DNA of 48,464 bases from an uncultured Collinsella sp. (GCA_900541205.1 UQIV01000019.1:1-48464), one strand, 5' to 3'. Shown: positions 6,621-15,721, counted from the stretch's first letter. Notes: generated from the letters alone by a model not told the origin. Numbers and translations: made by a program.

Positions 6621-9437
6621 TTATGCCTCACCTCCTTTGGAGTGCTTGCCAAGCGCGGTGGTATCTCCATCATTTGTGGCTGTGCTGTCGCTGCCCTGAG
6701 ATTTATGGTGCGAGCCGATATGCGGCAAGCGGCCCGTGGACTGATCGCCGCCCCTGGCACCACGCTCGCTGGCGTTGAGGCCAAACATGTGGCGGGCGGC
6801 AGGAATGGCGGCCGTGTGTTCGCGCATCTCGCGACGCAGGTCCTCATCCGAAAGCGCCGAGATGCGCATCTGGGTATTGAGGCTCGCTCGGATATATTCG
6901 ATATTGATCAGCCAGCCGCAGATGGCAATAACCGAGATGATCCAAATGACAAGCAGGATGATCTTGCCGTTATTGTCGATATCGAGAACCGTCGACAGGA
7001 CAAAGAGCAGGACCTGAACGCCCACCACGGCGGCAAAACCGCCCTTGATGTAGTACGGGTAGCGATGTTCAAAGGCGACCGCATGATCGAGCAGTTCGCG
7101 ACGGTACGAATCGGAATCGAGCATGACGCGCATGGCCGTGCGCAGCGAGTAGCGCTGGCGCGGCAGGTCGTTGGACTCGCAAATCATCATACCGGTCGTG
7201 GAGAGCTGTTTATCAAAGAGCAGGTTAAGGTTGAGCAGCAGCGGACGCAGCTGCAGGCCGATAAAGAGCGCCACGATCAAGAACACGCCCAGAATGCACA
7301 GGTTAAACAGGTAGTTGAACGAATACATGCCGCCGACCGTCTCGCGCAGCAGATTGATGCCGTAGGTAAAGGGCAGCAGCGGGTGCAGCCACTGGAAGAA
7401 GCCTGGCATCATCTCGATGGGGTACATGCCCGACGAACCCGGGATCTGCACGATAACCAGAATGACGCCGATAGCCTTGCCGATATGCTTAAACGTGGTG
7501 GACAGCGCATAGATGATATTGACGTAGGTGAACGAGATGGCGATGCCGCCCAGCACGAACAGCAGCGGGCTGACGCACTGCACGCCGATCACCAGATCGC
7601 CTACCGTAACGATGATGGCCTGCAACGCGCCCAGGATCACCAGGAGCAACCAGCGGCCAAAGTAGCCCTGACGCGCGGTAAAGCTGCCGATGCCTTCGCG
7701 GTCGACCTCGAGCTTGTAGATGGCGATAAGCACGTAGCCGCCCACCCACAGCGCCAGATTGGTATAGAACGGGGCAATGCCCGAACCAAAGCTCTTGACC
7801 GGGTAAATTGACTTTGAGGTCAGCTCGACCGGAGATGCCATGAAGTCTGCAACATCATCGACGTCGACGCCCATCAGGCCGGCCAGCTCGCCCATGGACT
7901 CGGAGGTCTGTAGCGCCGCGATGTCGTTGGCGGCGGTTGCGAGCTTGTCCTGGACCTTGGCAAGCGAGGCATCGGTCTGGGACAGCGTGGTCTTGGCCTG
8001 ACCGAGCGTAGCGTTGAGTTGCGAAAGTGTACCGCGCGCACTTGCAATAGTAGGCGTGAGGCCAGACACGATTCCCGTCAGATCACCCGAGACGGCGGCA
8101 AACGAATCAAGTGCGCTCGAGACCTTCGGCAGCGCGTTTTGACCCAGGTCCGTCTGAGCCTGGCCAAGGTTGGTCGCACCGGTCTGAATTGCATTATTGA
8201 TAGCGTCGCTGGCACCCGAGACAGCCGCAGCGTCATTCGCCATGGCGCTCGACTGCGCAGACAGACCGTCCTTGATGCTCTGAAGCTTTTCATTCTGCTC
8301 GCGGAGCAAATCGATGATCGATACAATGCGCGCGTCAATTTCCTTGGAACCTGTCGACGTGTCATTGACGAGAATTTCCAAGTGCCCGATAACGGCCTTA
8401 TTGTGGTCGATCGTCGCTTGGAGAGACTCAAGCGAGTTGTCGATACGGGTAGTCGTAGATGCGACCGTGCCCGTCAGCTTGCCAATCGCAGCGTTTGCGG
8501 AGGCTGACGTCTTGGTGAGCGCAAGGCTGCCTTCCGAGAGCGCCTTGGAGAGCGAGGCGACAGAGCTGCCCGCCGTGGCGCGAGCCTCGCCCAGCAGGTC
8601 ATTGCCCTGGGAGATCGCCTGCGTCAGCGACGGCGCCTGACCCTGCAGACCGGCAAGTGCCGCATCTGCCGAGGCAATGGAACCACTCGTCTTATCGATG
8701 GCGGCATTCATGTCGCCAATCGAATCACGCACTTCGCCCAACGTATCGGAAGCCTCTGATACCGAACCGGCCAACGAATCCTGAGTCTGGGTTGCCTTGT
8801 CCTTTAAATCGACTCCGGCATCCTTGGCAATACTGGCAACGGTCTCGCCCACCGTGGAGACAAATTCCGAGTTGATCTGCTCCTCGATGGTGTTTGCACC
8901 GGTGTCGGTAACCTTGGGCGCAATAGCGCTCTTCTTCTCATTGACGTAGTACGTAAGCTTGGGCTGATGGTAGTTGCCGTCGAGCATCGAAACCAGGTTA
9001 TCCGAGAAGTTCTTGGGGACTACGATGGCCGCATAGTACTCACCGCTCTCGACGCCCTCTTTGGCGTCGGCCGCCGAATCGACGAAGGTCCAGCCCAGCT
9101 GATCGTTCTCCTTGAGCTGATCGACGACCTGGTCGCCCGCGTTGAGCTCGCCCACCAAGTCGTTTTGGGTGCCCCGATCGTTGTTGGCGATGGCAATCTT
9201 GATACCCTGGGTGTTTCCGTACGGATCCCAGTTAGCCACGATGTTGTACCAGGCATACAGCGAGGGAATAACGCACACGCCAAGGGTAACCACCAAGGCG
9301 ACGGGATTCACAAGCAGTCGCTTAATGTCGCGCTTAAATATCGCAAAGGAGACCTTTGCATTGGATAGTTTGCTGCCGAGACTCACGCTTGGACCATCCA
9401 TCCTGTCGTTGAATCGAATCGTACTATCGATAACCAT
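6621..9437 (-). CDS. YhgE/Pip-family membrane protein 2 (larger paralogue)
   Basis: About 938 residues. It has the same order as its neighbour: N-terminal membrane segment, WDPYGNTQGIKIAIANNDRG motif, a long Ser/Ala/Asp/Gln-rich helical extracellular region, and a C-terminal ABC-2-like membrane block. It then carries an extra cytoplasmic stretch, two more membrane segments (GGFAAVVGVQVLLFVLS and IILLVIWIISVIAICGWL) and a polar, probably disordered tail of about 60 residues. The duplication plus extension suggests divergence of role. The start is uncertain: ATG 9437 is used, but TTG 9470 and ATG 9401 are in frame and none has a convincing ribosome site. It leads the two-gene operon. Confidence 0.85.
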   Translation of the reverse strand: MVIDSTIRFNDRMDGPSVSLGSKLSNAKVSFAIFKRDIKRLLVNPVALVVTLGVCVIPSLYAWYNIVANWDPYGNTQGIKIAIANNDRGTQNDLVGELNAGDQVVDQLKENDQLGWTFVDSAADAKEGVESGEYYAAIVVPKNFSDNLVSMLDGNYHQPKLTYYVNEKKSAIAPKVTDTGANTIEEQINSEFVSTVGETVASIAKDAGVDLKDKATQTQDSLAGSVSEASDTLGEVRDSIGDMNAAIDKTSGSIASADAALAGLQGQAPSLTQAISQGNDLLGEARATAGSSVASLSKALSEGSLALTKTSASANAAIGKLTGTVASTTTRIDNSLESLQATIDHNKAVIGHLEILVNDTSTGSKEIDARIVSIIDLLREQNEKLQSIKDGLSAQSSAMANDAAAVSGASDAINNAIQTGATNLGQAQTDLGQNALPKVSSALDSFAAVSGDLTGIVSGLTPTIASARGTLSQLNATLGQAKTTLSQTDASLAKVQDKLATAANDIAALQTSESMGELAGLMGVDVDDVADFMASPVELTSKSIYPVKSFGSGIAPFYTNLALWVGGYVLIAIYKLEVDREGIGSFTARQGYFGRWLLLVILGALQAIIVTVGDLVIGVQCVSPLLFVLGGIAISFTYVNIIYALSTTFKHIGKAIGVILVIVQIPGSSGMYPIEMMPGFFQWLHPLLPFTYGINLLRETVGGMYSFNYLFNLCILGVFLIVALFIGLQLRPLLLNLNLLFDKQLSTTGMMICESNDLPRQRYSLRTAMRVMLDSDSYRRELLDHAVAFEHRYPYYIKGGFAAVVGVQVLLFVLSTVLDIDNNGKIILLVIWIISVIAICGWLINIEYIRASLNTQMRISALSDEDLRREMREHTAAIPAARHMFGLNASERGARGGDQSTGRLPHIGSHHKSQGSDSTATNDGDTTALGKHSKGGEA

Positions 9438-9493
9438 TGTACGTAAGCGCTTTAGCGTCTCAGAGCACAATGGTATTGAGTTTTGCGGGTAGC

Positions 9494-9532
9494 AATATAC
9501 TACGAAGACGAATTAACGTACAGTTGTACAGT
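9494..9532 (-). promoter_or_regulatory. Candidate YhgE operon promoter with repeated GTACAGT operator
   Basis: On the minus strand TATATT (9494-9499) lies 17 bp after TGTACG (9517-9522). Two exact GTACAGT heptamers (plus strand, 9518-9524 and 9526-9532) are one base apart and overlap the proposed -35 box, as expected of a repressor or activator site. The hexamers are only moderate matches, so this is inference. Confidence 0.4.
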
Positions 9533-9588
9533 ATCTTTAATTTCAGCAGGTCACAAAACCACAACCCGCACAAATTAGCAATTCAAAT

Positions 9589-9631
9589 AGTCATCGGGGA
9601 CGTTCTTAAACGACTGGTCAAAAGGGACGCT
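9589..9631. repeat. Degenerate GGGGACGTTC palindromic repeat
   Basis: The left half (AGTCATCGGGGACGTTCTTAA and following bases) matches repeats at 16792-16822 and 47395-47438. The right half (GGTCAAAAGGGACGC) is eroded and pairs poorly. It lies between the regulator stop and the YhgE promoter. Confidence 0.6.
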
Positions 9632-9676
9632 CTTGCCGCGGGCAGGTACGGCACTTGGGGATTTACGACTAAGAGG

Positions 9677-10333
9677 CTAGTACGTTAGATCGTGAGTTGC
9701 CTGAAACCAAACGACGACACCTAAAATACGAAGGCGACGCCTGTCCAGAGTGAAGTCGGGTTCTTCTGTCAAATAGGAATACGTTGACAGCGCAATCGTG
9801 TTCCCTCGAATTTCATATCGCCGAATAACTATGGCTGATGCGTCTACCATGGCAACGACGGTGCATCCGTTCCACGGTTTAGCAACAGGATCGACCAGCA
9901 GAACACTGCTTTGCGGATAGCAGCGTGACATGCCGCTGCCGTTCATCTGAACTAGAAAGCCTCCCGGGTGCCTTTCAAGTACGGGTCCTGGAACGAAGGT
10001 GCGCCCACTGTTCTTAAGACTAAAGCCACCGTTGCGGCGTACGATTTTATAGATTTCGCATTCTTCGTTTTGGGCCACGTTCTGGCTTTTCTCAGGCCGC
10101 GAGCTTAAGCCGGCAGAAGCAAGGCCGCTATTACTTGCGGCGAGCTCATCAAACGTTACATCGAAAAGCTCGGTCAGCTTATCGAGAGTCGACACCTTGA
10201 CGGCGGTGTGTCCACGTTCCCAACGGCATACCGTTTCTTTGGTAACGCCGAGCATGTCGGCAAATTGCTGCTGCGTCAAGCCTTCGCGGGTTCTAAGGCA
10301 TTTAATGTTATCCCCTTGGGCCATGTTATTCAT
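9677..10333 (-). CDS. XRE-family regulator with degenerate S24 (LexA/CI-like) domain
   Basis: This 218-residue protein has an N-terminal XRE helix-turn-helix (about residues 7-62, GLTQQQFADMLGVTKETVCRWERG). It also has a C-terminal S24 LexA/CI-like fold (about 120-205, HPGGFLVQM through VVAMVDASAIVIRRYE). In S24 repressors the cleavage serine sits in a G-D-S-M box and the lysine in a 'T-V-K-R' strand. Here the box reads G132-S-G-M135 and the strand I170-R-R-Y173, so both catalytic residues appear lost and the protein probably does not self-cleave. Its ATG overlaps the last eight bases of the upstream deiminase gene, which makes co-expression and autoregulation likely. The adjacent palindrome at 11693 is a candidate target. 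A start at 10324 is also possible. Confidence 0.85.
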   Translation of the reverse strand: MNNMAQGDNIKCLRTREGLTQQQFADMLGVTKETVCRWERGHTAVKVSTLDKLTELFDVTFDELAASNSGLASAGLSSRPEKSQNVAQNEECEIYKIVRRNGGFSLKNSGRTFVPGPVLERHPGGFLVQMNGSGMSRCYPQSSVLLVDPVAKPWNGCTVVAMVDASAIVIRRYEIRGNTIALSTYSYLTEEPDFTLDRRRLRILGVVVWFQATHDLTY

Positions 10334-11573
10334 CACGCCTAAGTGGCAAGCACAAACAGTTGGGCCCGCCAAAGCCGTTTGTCAGCTCGTGTATGGAAAT
10401 GGGGACAAGATCGATTCCGGCCTGTTCAAGAGCAGCGTTCGTCGCTTGATTCTCTTCATAGACACAGACTTTGCCCGGTCGGAGGCACAGCACACTGGCT
10501 GCGTTATTCGTGCACTCTTTTTCTGCCAAATTGGGATTAGATCCACCGCAGGGAATAAAACGAAGCTCGGGTATGCCGAGCGCGGCGGCCAGTGCCTCCT
10601 TGACTCCTTTTTCGACGGCGTGAATCTGGCAGAGATTCTCTGCTCGATTTCGCGTAATCTGATAAGAGCGAGATTCCGCGAGTAGCTGGGGGTCGACAAC
10701 AAAAGTATCGTAGTCGACCCGGCTTAGGTACGTATCAAGATGGATACACAGGCTCCGCTCGGGTACCTCAATTGCCCATACGGCGTCGATGCTCGAGTCG
10801 GGATTCCACAGGAGGGTACGAGCGAGCATATCGATGGCTGCAGATTCGGTTCTCTGAGAGATGCCGACTGCGACATTATGAGCATCAAGATTGATGATAT
10901 CGCCCCCTTCAATATGGAAGGTCGAATCGTGACGATAAAACGAGGGCGTGTCCTTGAAATTGGGATGGTATTTAAAAATCGTTTGGTAGAGCGCTACTTC
11001 GCGATTGCGCTCGGGCCAATACATGTGGTTGAAGGAGATGCCGGAGCCGATGGTGCTTACCGGGTCGCGCACGAACCACATGGTGTTTAATGGGCTAACG
11101 AGCAGCTCGTCAGGGGCATAGGCCTCGCCGGTTAATTCGGCGAGTCTGTCCCCGCCGTCGAAGCAGTATGTAACTTGCCCGTGGCGGATGCCGCCAATCG
11201 ATGCCGAGACGAGCTCCTGCGCCGATCGGGTGTGTTCAAGATGCTCGCGGACTGCTTGCTGCAACTCGGCGCCAATCGCGCCGCATTCATCGACAAAGGA
11301 ATCGACAAAAGATGCTCGAGCTTCGGGGCACGAGTCAAGCGCTTCTATAAGAAGTTGGTCGAGATACAGAACCTCTACGCCTTCATGCTCGAGCACTGAG
11401 GTATAGGCATCACACTCAGCTAGGGCTCTATCCAAGTCAAATAGGCTGCTCGATGGTCTTAGGCTAAAAACTTGGCCAAAATGGCCTTCGGGATAGTTTT
11501 GGGTTTCGATACCGGGTCGATATAAAAGGGCCTGTTTAAGCTTACCGATTTCGCTGGTGACATGAATTGGCAT
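10326..11573 (-). CDS. arcA: Divergent arginine deiminase paralogue (ArcA1)
   Basis: The 415-residue protein belongs to the arginine deiminase family (guanidine-group hydrolysis through a Cys thioester intermediate). Catalytic elements are present: FVRDP, HIEGGD, HLDT and the C-terminal GGPNC (C406). However, the base pattern before that cysteine is NGFGGPNC. In canonical enzymes, and in the paralogue at 13374, it is RGRGG, where the arginine five residues before Cys holds the substrate carboxylate; here that residue is Phe. It may therefore be a slower enzyme, use another guanidino compound, or act as a sensor. ATG 11573 is chosen since the family begins at this point; its ribosome site is weak. 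It overlaps the XRE/S24 gene and diverges from the arcD operon. Confidence 0.85.
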   Translation of the reverse strand: MPIHVTSEIGKLKQALLYRPGIETQNYPEGHFGQVFSLRPSSSLFDLDRALAECDAYTSVLEHEGVEVLYLDQLLIEALDSCPEARASFVDSFVDECGAIGAELQQAVREHLEHTRSAQELVSASIGGIRHGQVTYCFDGGDRLAELTGEAYAPDELLVSPLNTMWFVRDPVSTIGSGISFNHMYWPERNREVALYQTIFKYHPNFKDTPSFYRHDSTFHIEGGDIINLDAHNVAVGISQRTESAAIDMLARTLLWNPDSSIDAVWAIEVPERSLCIHLDTYLSRVDYDTFVVDPQLLAESRSYQITRNRAENLCQIHAVEKGVKEALAAALGIPELRFIPCGGSNPNLAEKECTNNAASVLCLRPGKVCVYEENQATNAALEQAGIDLVPISIHELTNGFGGPNCLCLPLRRDE

Positions 11574-11692
11574 TAGAACGCTCGCTTTAATTCGGATGAT
11601 GACTGATGTCAATTATCGTTCTGCTGGGAGAAGTTTAAGTGAGTATGTTGTGGGTATCGGTGGACGGCTTAAGCTCTTGATTGAAAGTCACC

Positions 11693-11713
11693 AATTGATA
11701 AAAAATATCAATT
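11693..11713. promoter_or_regulatory. Perfect palindrome between divergent arginine operons
   Basis: AATTGATA (11693-11700) and TATCAATT (11706-11713) form a perfect 8-bp inverted repeat around AAAAA. It lies in the AT-rich 296-bp spacer between arcA1 and the arcD-arcA2-arcB-arcC operon. Shape and size fit an ArgR-type box or an XRE operator, so it may control both directions. Related TTGA/TCAA half sites follow at about 11725-11741. No confident -10/-35 pair was found in this spacer. Confidence 0.5.
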
Positions 11714-11869
11714 TAGTTCGATAATTGAGCTTATATATCAACTAATACCCGTCTGCCTTTTAATACTATCCATTCGCATAAATATCTAATGTCAACTGGC
11801 GTGAAAACCGAATAATAAGGTTGCCGGCGAAAAGCTCGTATCGAAAACCTGCAAACTAAAGGAGGCATA

Positions 11870-13306
11870 ATGGCCGAAGTGCAAAAGAAACGTGGGCTAC
11901 GAATTCCGCACGTCTACACCATTATCTTCATTCTCATGGTGTTGACCGCAGCTCTTACGTGGATCGTTCCCTCCGGCTCGTTTGAGAGGCAGGAGCTCAA
12001 CGGACGCGAGGTCACTGTTGCTGGAACATATGAGTCCGTTGAAAAGGTTTATGCGGACGAAGACGGCGCTGAGGTTGACCTGAAGCAAGGCCTGTTCGAT
12101 GTGCTCGAGGCTCCTGCGGTGGGAATTCAGCAGGCAGTTGAGGTCGTTGCCTTTATTCTGATTGTCGGCGGATCCTTTCAGGTCATTACTGCCACTGGAG
12201 CTATCACCAGCGGCGTGGCGCGCATCGTTAAGAAGTTCAAGAGTAAAGACATCCTGATTATTCCGATTTTGATGGCGGTTTTTGCGCTGGGCGGTAGCAC
12301 GTTCGGCATGGCGGAGGAGACCCTTCCATTTTTTGCCATCTTGCTGCCGATTGTTATGGCTATGGGATATGACTCCATTACGGCCTTTATGATCGTGTTC
12401 GTTGGCGCCCGTATTGGCTATATCGCATCGACGGTCAACCCCTTCAATGTTTTGATTGCTCAGGGAATTCTGAATATCCAGGGTAATCCCCAGCTCTGGC
12501 TTCGCGTTGTTGCTCTTGTTGTGCTGACCGCCATCGCTATTGCCTGGGTCGTGTTGTACGCTCGAAGGGTGAAGAAGAACCCCGAGTCCTCGATTGCTTA
12601 CGCTGATGATATCGAGAAGCGCAAAGAGCATGCATCAAATGACGAGCTGCTCGAAGCCGATTTCACCGGGCGCCAGAAGGCCGTAATCATCGTATTCGTG
12701 CTTGGAATCGTCGCCATTGTCTGGGGTCTTGTCACCCAGGGCTGGTATATGAACGAGATCTCTGCAGTCTTTATGGCTATGGCGCTCCTGTCTGGCATCG
12801 TATCGGGCATGAGCGAGAAGGAGATTGCTACAGAGTTTGTTAAGGGTTTGGGCGACTTTGTTTTCTCTGCGGTCGTGGTCGGTCTTGCTCGAGGCATTTT
12901 GGTTATCGCCAACGATGGCTTGATTATCGATACGGTCCTAAACGCTCTTGCGACTGGCCTTGCCGGAATCCCCCCTGTTCTCTTTACCAGCATTTTGTAT
13001 GTCGTTGACAACTTGCTTTCGATTCTGGTTCCCAGCTCTTCGGGCATCGCGGCGCTCACCATCCCCATCTTTGGGCCTCTGGTTGAGCTCATGGGGCTAA
13101 ATCCAGAAGCTGCGGTTACTGGCCTTTCGATGGGATCTGCAGCGATGTCGCTGATTTCCCCCACCAGCGCAATGCTTGTCGCCGGTCTTGGTGTTTGCAA
13201 GATCTCTCTTGGCCAGTGGTGGCGAGTTTCCTGGAAGTTCTTCCTTGTGGTCAGTGCGGTCTGTCTCGTATTTACCGCGGTATCCGGTCTGCTTCCGATT
13301 GTCTAG
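11870..13306 (+). CDS. arcD: YfcC/ArcD-type arginine-ornithine antiporter
   Basis: A 478-residue integral membrane protein of the YfcC (C4-dicarboxylate anaerobic carrier-like) family. In many anaerobes this family replaces classical ArcD as the arginine/ornithine exchanger of the deiminase pathway. The N-terminus (RIPHVYTIIFILMVLTAALTWIVPSGSFER) is followed by a soluble loop of about 60 residues. About eleven more hydrophobic segments follow, including the conserved LVPSSSGIAALTIPI region. The start has AAAGGAGG four bases upstream. It is the first gene of arcD-arcA2-arcB-arcC, and that context is the main basis for assigning arginine/ornithine as substrate. The promoter must lie in the AT-rich spacer before it. 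Confidence 0.86.
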   Translation: MAEVQKKRGLRIPHVYTIIFILMVLTAALTWIVPSGSFERQELNGREVTVAGTYESVEKVYADEDGAEVDLKQGLFDVLEAPAVGIQQAVEVVAFILIVGGSFQVITATGAITSGVARIVKKFKSKDILIIPILMAVFALGGSTFGMAEETLPFFAILLPIVMAMGYDSITAFMIVFVGARIGYIASTVNPFNVLIAQGILNIQGNPQLWLRVVALVVLTAIAIAWVVLYARRVKKNPESSIAYADDIEKRKEHASNDELLEADFTGRQKAVIIVFVLGIVAIVWGLVTQGWYMNEISAVFMAMALLSGIVSGMSEKEIATEFVKGLGDFVFSAVVVGLARGILVIANDGLIIDTVLNALATGLAGIPPVLFTSILYVVDNLLSILVPSSSGIAALTIPIFGPLVELMGLNPEAAVTGLSMGSAAMSLISPTSAMLVAGLGVCKISLGQWWRVSWKFFLVVSAVCLVFTAVSGLLPIV

Positions 13307-13373
13307 CAAACGAAACGACAACTTTGTAAGCCATTGCAATAACAATTGAGCTCTAATCCAGAAAGGAACGATG

Positions 13374-14618
13374 ATGAGCAAAGGTCTGAACGTTCATAGC
13401 GAAATTGGTGCCCTCAAGAAGGTATGCGTGCACCGACCGGGCTTGGACCTCGTAAACATGAAGGCGGAGGATTTTGAGCGCGCCTGGATTCATGACGCGT
13501 TTTATCTCGAGTATGCTCAGCGAGAGCATGACGAGTTTACTAATCTTCTTCGAGGTGCTGGCGCCGAGGTTGTTTATATGGAGGACTTGCTTGCCGAGAC
13601 TTTCGATCAGGTTGAGGGTTCTCGTGCCGAGTTTATGAGCAAGTTCGTTCCCGAGGCCAAGATCGAGAACCTGGCGCTTCGTCAGGCAGTCGTGGAGAAG
13701 CTCGACTCCATCAAGGACAACAAAGAGTTTGTTCTTACCGCTATGGGCGGCCTCTACGTACGCGATCTCGAGATTCCGCATGTGAGCGGTTCCCTTGCGA
13801 GCATGGATAGCGACGAGCTGAAGCCCGACGAAATGGTCTTGTTCCCGATGCCCGCCTCCTATTTCTCGCGTGATCCGATCGCTGTGGTCGGCAAGGGTGC
13901 GATGATGAACCGCATGTACTGGCATCAGCGCAACCGTGAGGTCGTATTCTATGAGACGATCATGCGCCACCATCCTGATTATGCTGGGGCTCCGCTTTGG
14001 TACGACCACAATAGCGATTGGCATATCGAAGGCGGCGACGTTCTGAATATTAACGCCACCACGCTTGCAATCGGTATTTCCGAGCGTACCCAGACTGCAG
14101 CCATCGACCAGCTTGCCAAGAATCTGTTCTGGGGCACGGGAGAGTCCGAGATCGAGCAGGTATTTGCCATCAAGATCCCCCACGGCTATGCCTATATGCA
14201 TCTTGATACGGTTTGTACTCAGGTCGATTACGATAAGTTTACCGTCTACCCCGGTATCTACGAGACGCTTCGTGCCTATCGACTCACCAAGGGCGATTCG
14301 GATGGCGAGGTCTGTATCGAGGAGATCGAGGGAACGATTCAGCAGATTCTTGAAATGGCAACCGGTATCGACCATATCACGATGATCGAATGCGGTGCCG
14401 GCGATCCGATCGAGGCATCCCGTGAGCAGTGGAACGATGGTTCCAACACGCTTGCTGTTGCGCCGGGTAAGGTGTGCGTCTATGAGCGCAACGTTGTTAC
14501 CAATGATGCGCTTTATAAGGCGGGCGTTGAGCTGTTGGTTGCTCCTTCCGAAGAGCTGTCTCGTGGTCGTGGTGGCCCGCGCTGCATGACCATGCCGTTC
14601 TGGCGCGAAGAGATTTAA
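13374..14618 (+). CDS. arcA: Arginine deiminase (ArcA2, canonical)
   Basis: About 414 residues; converts arginine to citrulline and ammonia, the first step of the ATP-yielding deiminase route in the cytoplasm. It shows YFSRDPIAVVG (Asp), HIEGGDVLNI (Glu), HLDTVCTQVDYDKF (His and Asp) and the C-terminal RGRGGPRCMTMP with the nucleophilic Cys, and keeps the arginine five residues before it. ATG 13374 is favoured because GGA lies six bases upstream; the ATG one codon earlier (13371) is equally in frame. The residue before YFSRD is Ala-Ser where many enzymes have Asn-Leu. It lies between arcD and arcB, with a GC-rich hairpin after it. Confidence 0.92.
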   Translation: MSKGLNVHSEIGALKKVCVHRPGLDLVNMKAEDFERAWIHDAFYLEYAQREHDEFTNLLRGAGAEVVYMEDLLAETFDQVEGSRAEFMSKFVPEAKIENLALRQAVVEKLDSIKDNKEFVLTAMGGLYVRDLEIPHVSGSLASMDSDELKPDEMVLFPMPASYFSRDPIAVVGKGAMMNRMYWHQRNREVVFYETIMRHHPDYAGAPLWYDHNSDWHIEGGDVLNINATTLAIGISERTQTAAIDQLAKNLFWGTGESEIEQVFAIKIPHGYAYMHLDTVCTQVDYDKFTVYPGIYETLRAYRLTKGDSDGEVCIEEIEGTIQQILEMATGIDHITMIECGAGDPIEASREQWNDGSNTLAVAPGKVCVYERNVVTNDALYKAGVELLVAPSEELSRGRGGPRCMTMPFWREEI

Positions 14619-14632
14619 TTCCGTTCTGGTCC

Positions 14633-14674
14633 GAGATGCGCGGATGCGCGTTCTTCGCGCGCCGCGCGCTCATC
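14633..14674 (+). other. GC-rich intercistronic hairpin in the arc operon
   Basis: GAGATGCGCGGATGCGCG and the following CGCGCG/CGCGCGCTCATC stretch fold imperfectly around TTCTT, between arcA2 and arcB. With no T tract it more likely sets mRNA stability or expression ratio than terminates. Confidence 0.45.
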
Positions 14675-14703
14675 AATTAGGTTAATAATGAAAGGAACCT
14701 ATC

Positions 14704-15711
14704 ATGGCACTGAATCTTTCTGGTCGTAGTTTTCTGACCCTGCTCGATTTCACTACCGAGGAGATCGAGTATATGCTCGAGCTTTCGAAGGACTTTAAGA
14801 ATCTCAAGCGCATGGGCGCTCCCCATCGTTATCTTGAGGGCAAGAACATCGTTCTGCTGTTTGAAAAGACTTCGACGCGTACGCGCTGCGCTTTCGAGGT
14901 GGGCGGTATGGATCTCGGCTTAGGTGTAACCTACCTTGATCCCGGTTCGTCGCAGATGGGCAAAAAGGAGTCCATTGAGGATACCGCCCGCGTGCTTGGT
15001 CGCATGTACGACGGTATCGAGTATCGCGGCTCTGACCAGTCCATTGTTGAGGAGCTTGCCGATAAAGCCGGCGTTCCCGTGTGGAATGGTCTCACCAATG
15101 AGTATCACCCGACCCAGGCTTTGGCGGACATCCTTACGATGCGCGAGGAATTCGGCGACACGCGTGGCCTCAAGCTGACCTATCTCGGCAAGGAGCAGGG
15201 CAATGTAAGCGATTCCCTCATGGTGATCTGCGCCAAGCTCGGCATCAACTTCTGCTCTTGTGGGCCGAAAGGCGACGTTGAGGGCGCTACCCACTTTGAT
15301 CCCGAGCTGCTTGAGACTTGCCAGAAGATCGCCGAGGAAAATGGCTGCACCATTCAGCTTACTGACAACATCGATGAAGGCGTAAAGGATGCCGATGTTA
15401 TTTACACCGATGTCTGGGTTGGCATGGGCCAGGCTGAGGAGCTCTGGAAGAGCCGTATCAAACTGCTCTCCCCGTACCGCGTAACCTCGGAGGTCATGGC
15501 GAAGGCAAACCCCAACGCTATCTTCATGCATTGTCTCCCGAGCTTCCACGATACCAAGACCACCATCGGAGCGGAAATCGCGGAGAAGTTCGGCGTAACC
15601 GAGATGGAGGTCACCGACGAGGTCTTCGAGTCCGATAAGTCTCGCGTTTTCCAAGAGGCAGAGAACCGCATGCATACCATTAAAGCCGTGATGTACGCTA
15701 CTCTTCGATAA
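14704..15711 (+). CDS. arcB: Ornithine carbamoyltransferase (catabolic)
   Basis: A 335-residue cytoplasmic enzyme that splits citrulline with phosphate into ornithine and carbamoyl phosphate in this pathway. Signature motifs are the carbamoyl-phosphate loop STRTRCAFE (near residue 58), HPTQALADILTMREEF, and the catalytic HCLPSFHD near residue 275. The C-terminal helix ends NRMHTIKAVMYATL. AAAGGA eight bases before ATG supports the start. Its place between arcA2 and arcC points to the catabolic rather than the biosynthetic direction. Length is normal for the family. Confidence 0.95.
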   Translation: MALNLSGRSFLTLLDFTTEEIEYMLELSKDFKNLKRMGAPHRYLEGKNIVLLFEKTSTRTRCAFEVGGMDLGLGVTYLDPGSSQMGKKESIEDTARVLGRMYDGIEYRGSDQSIVEELADKAGVPVWNGLTNEYHPTQALADILTMREEFGDTRGLKLTYLGKEQGNVSDSLMVICAKLGINFCSCGPKGDVEGATHFDPELLETCQKIAEENGCTIQLTDNIDEGVKDADVIYTDVWVGMGQAEELWKSRIKLLSPYRVTSEVMAKANPNAIFMHCLPSFHDTKTTIGAEIAEKFGVTEMEVTDEVFESDKSRVFQEAENRMHTIKAVMYATLR

Positions 15712-15721
15712 GGAGGCACGC

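Noticed and set aside
6582..7811. Plus-strand open frame opposite the larger YhgE gene
   Set aside because: Low-complexity charged product with no ribosome site; an antisense shadow of GC-rich coding DNA.
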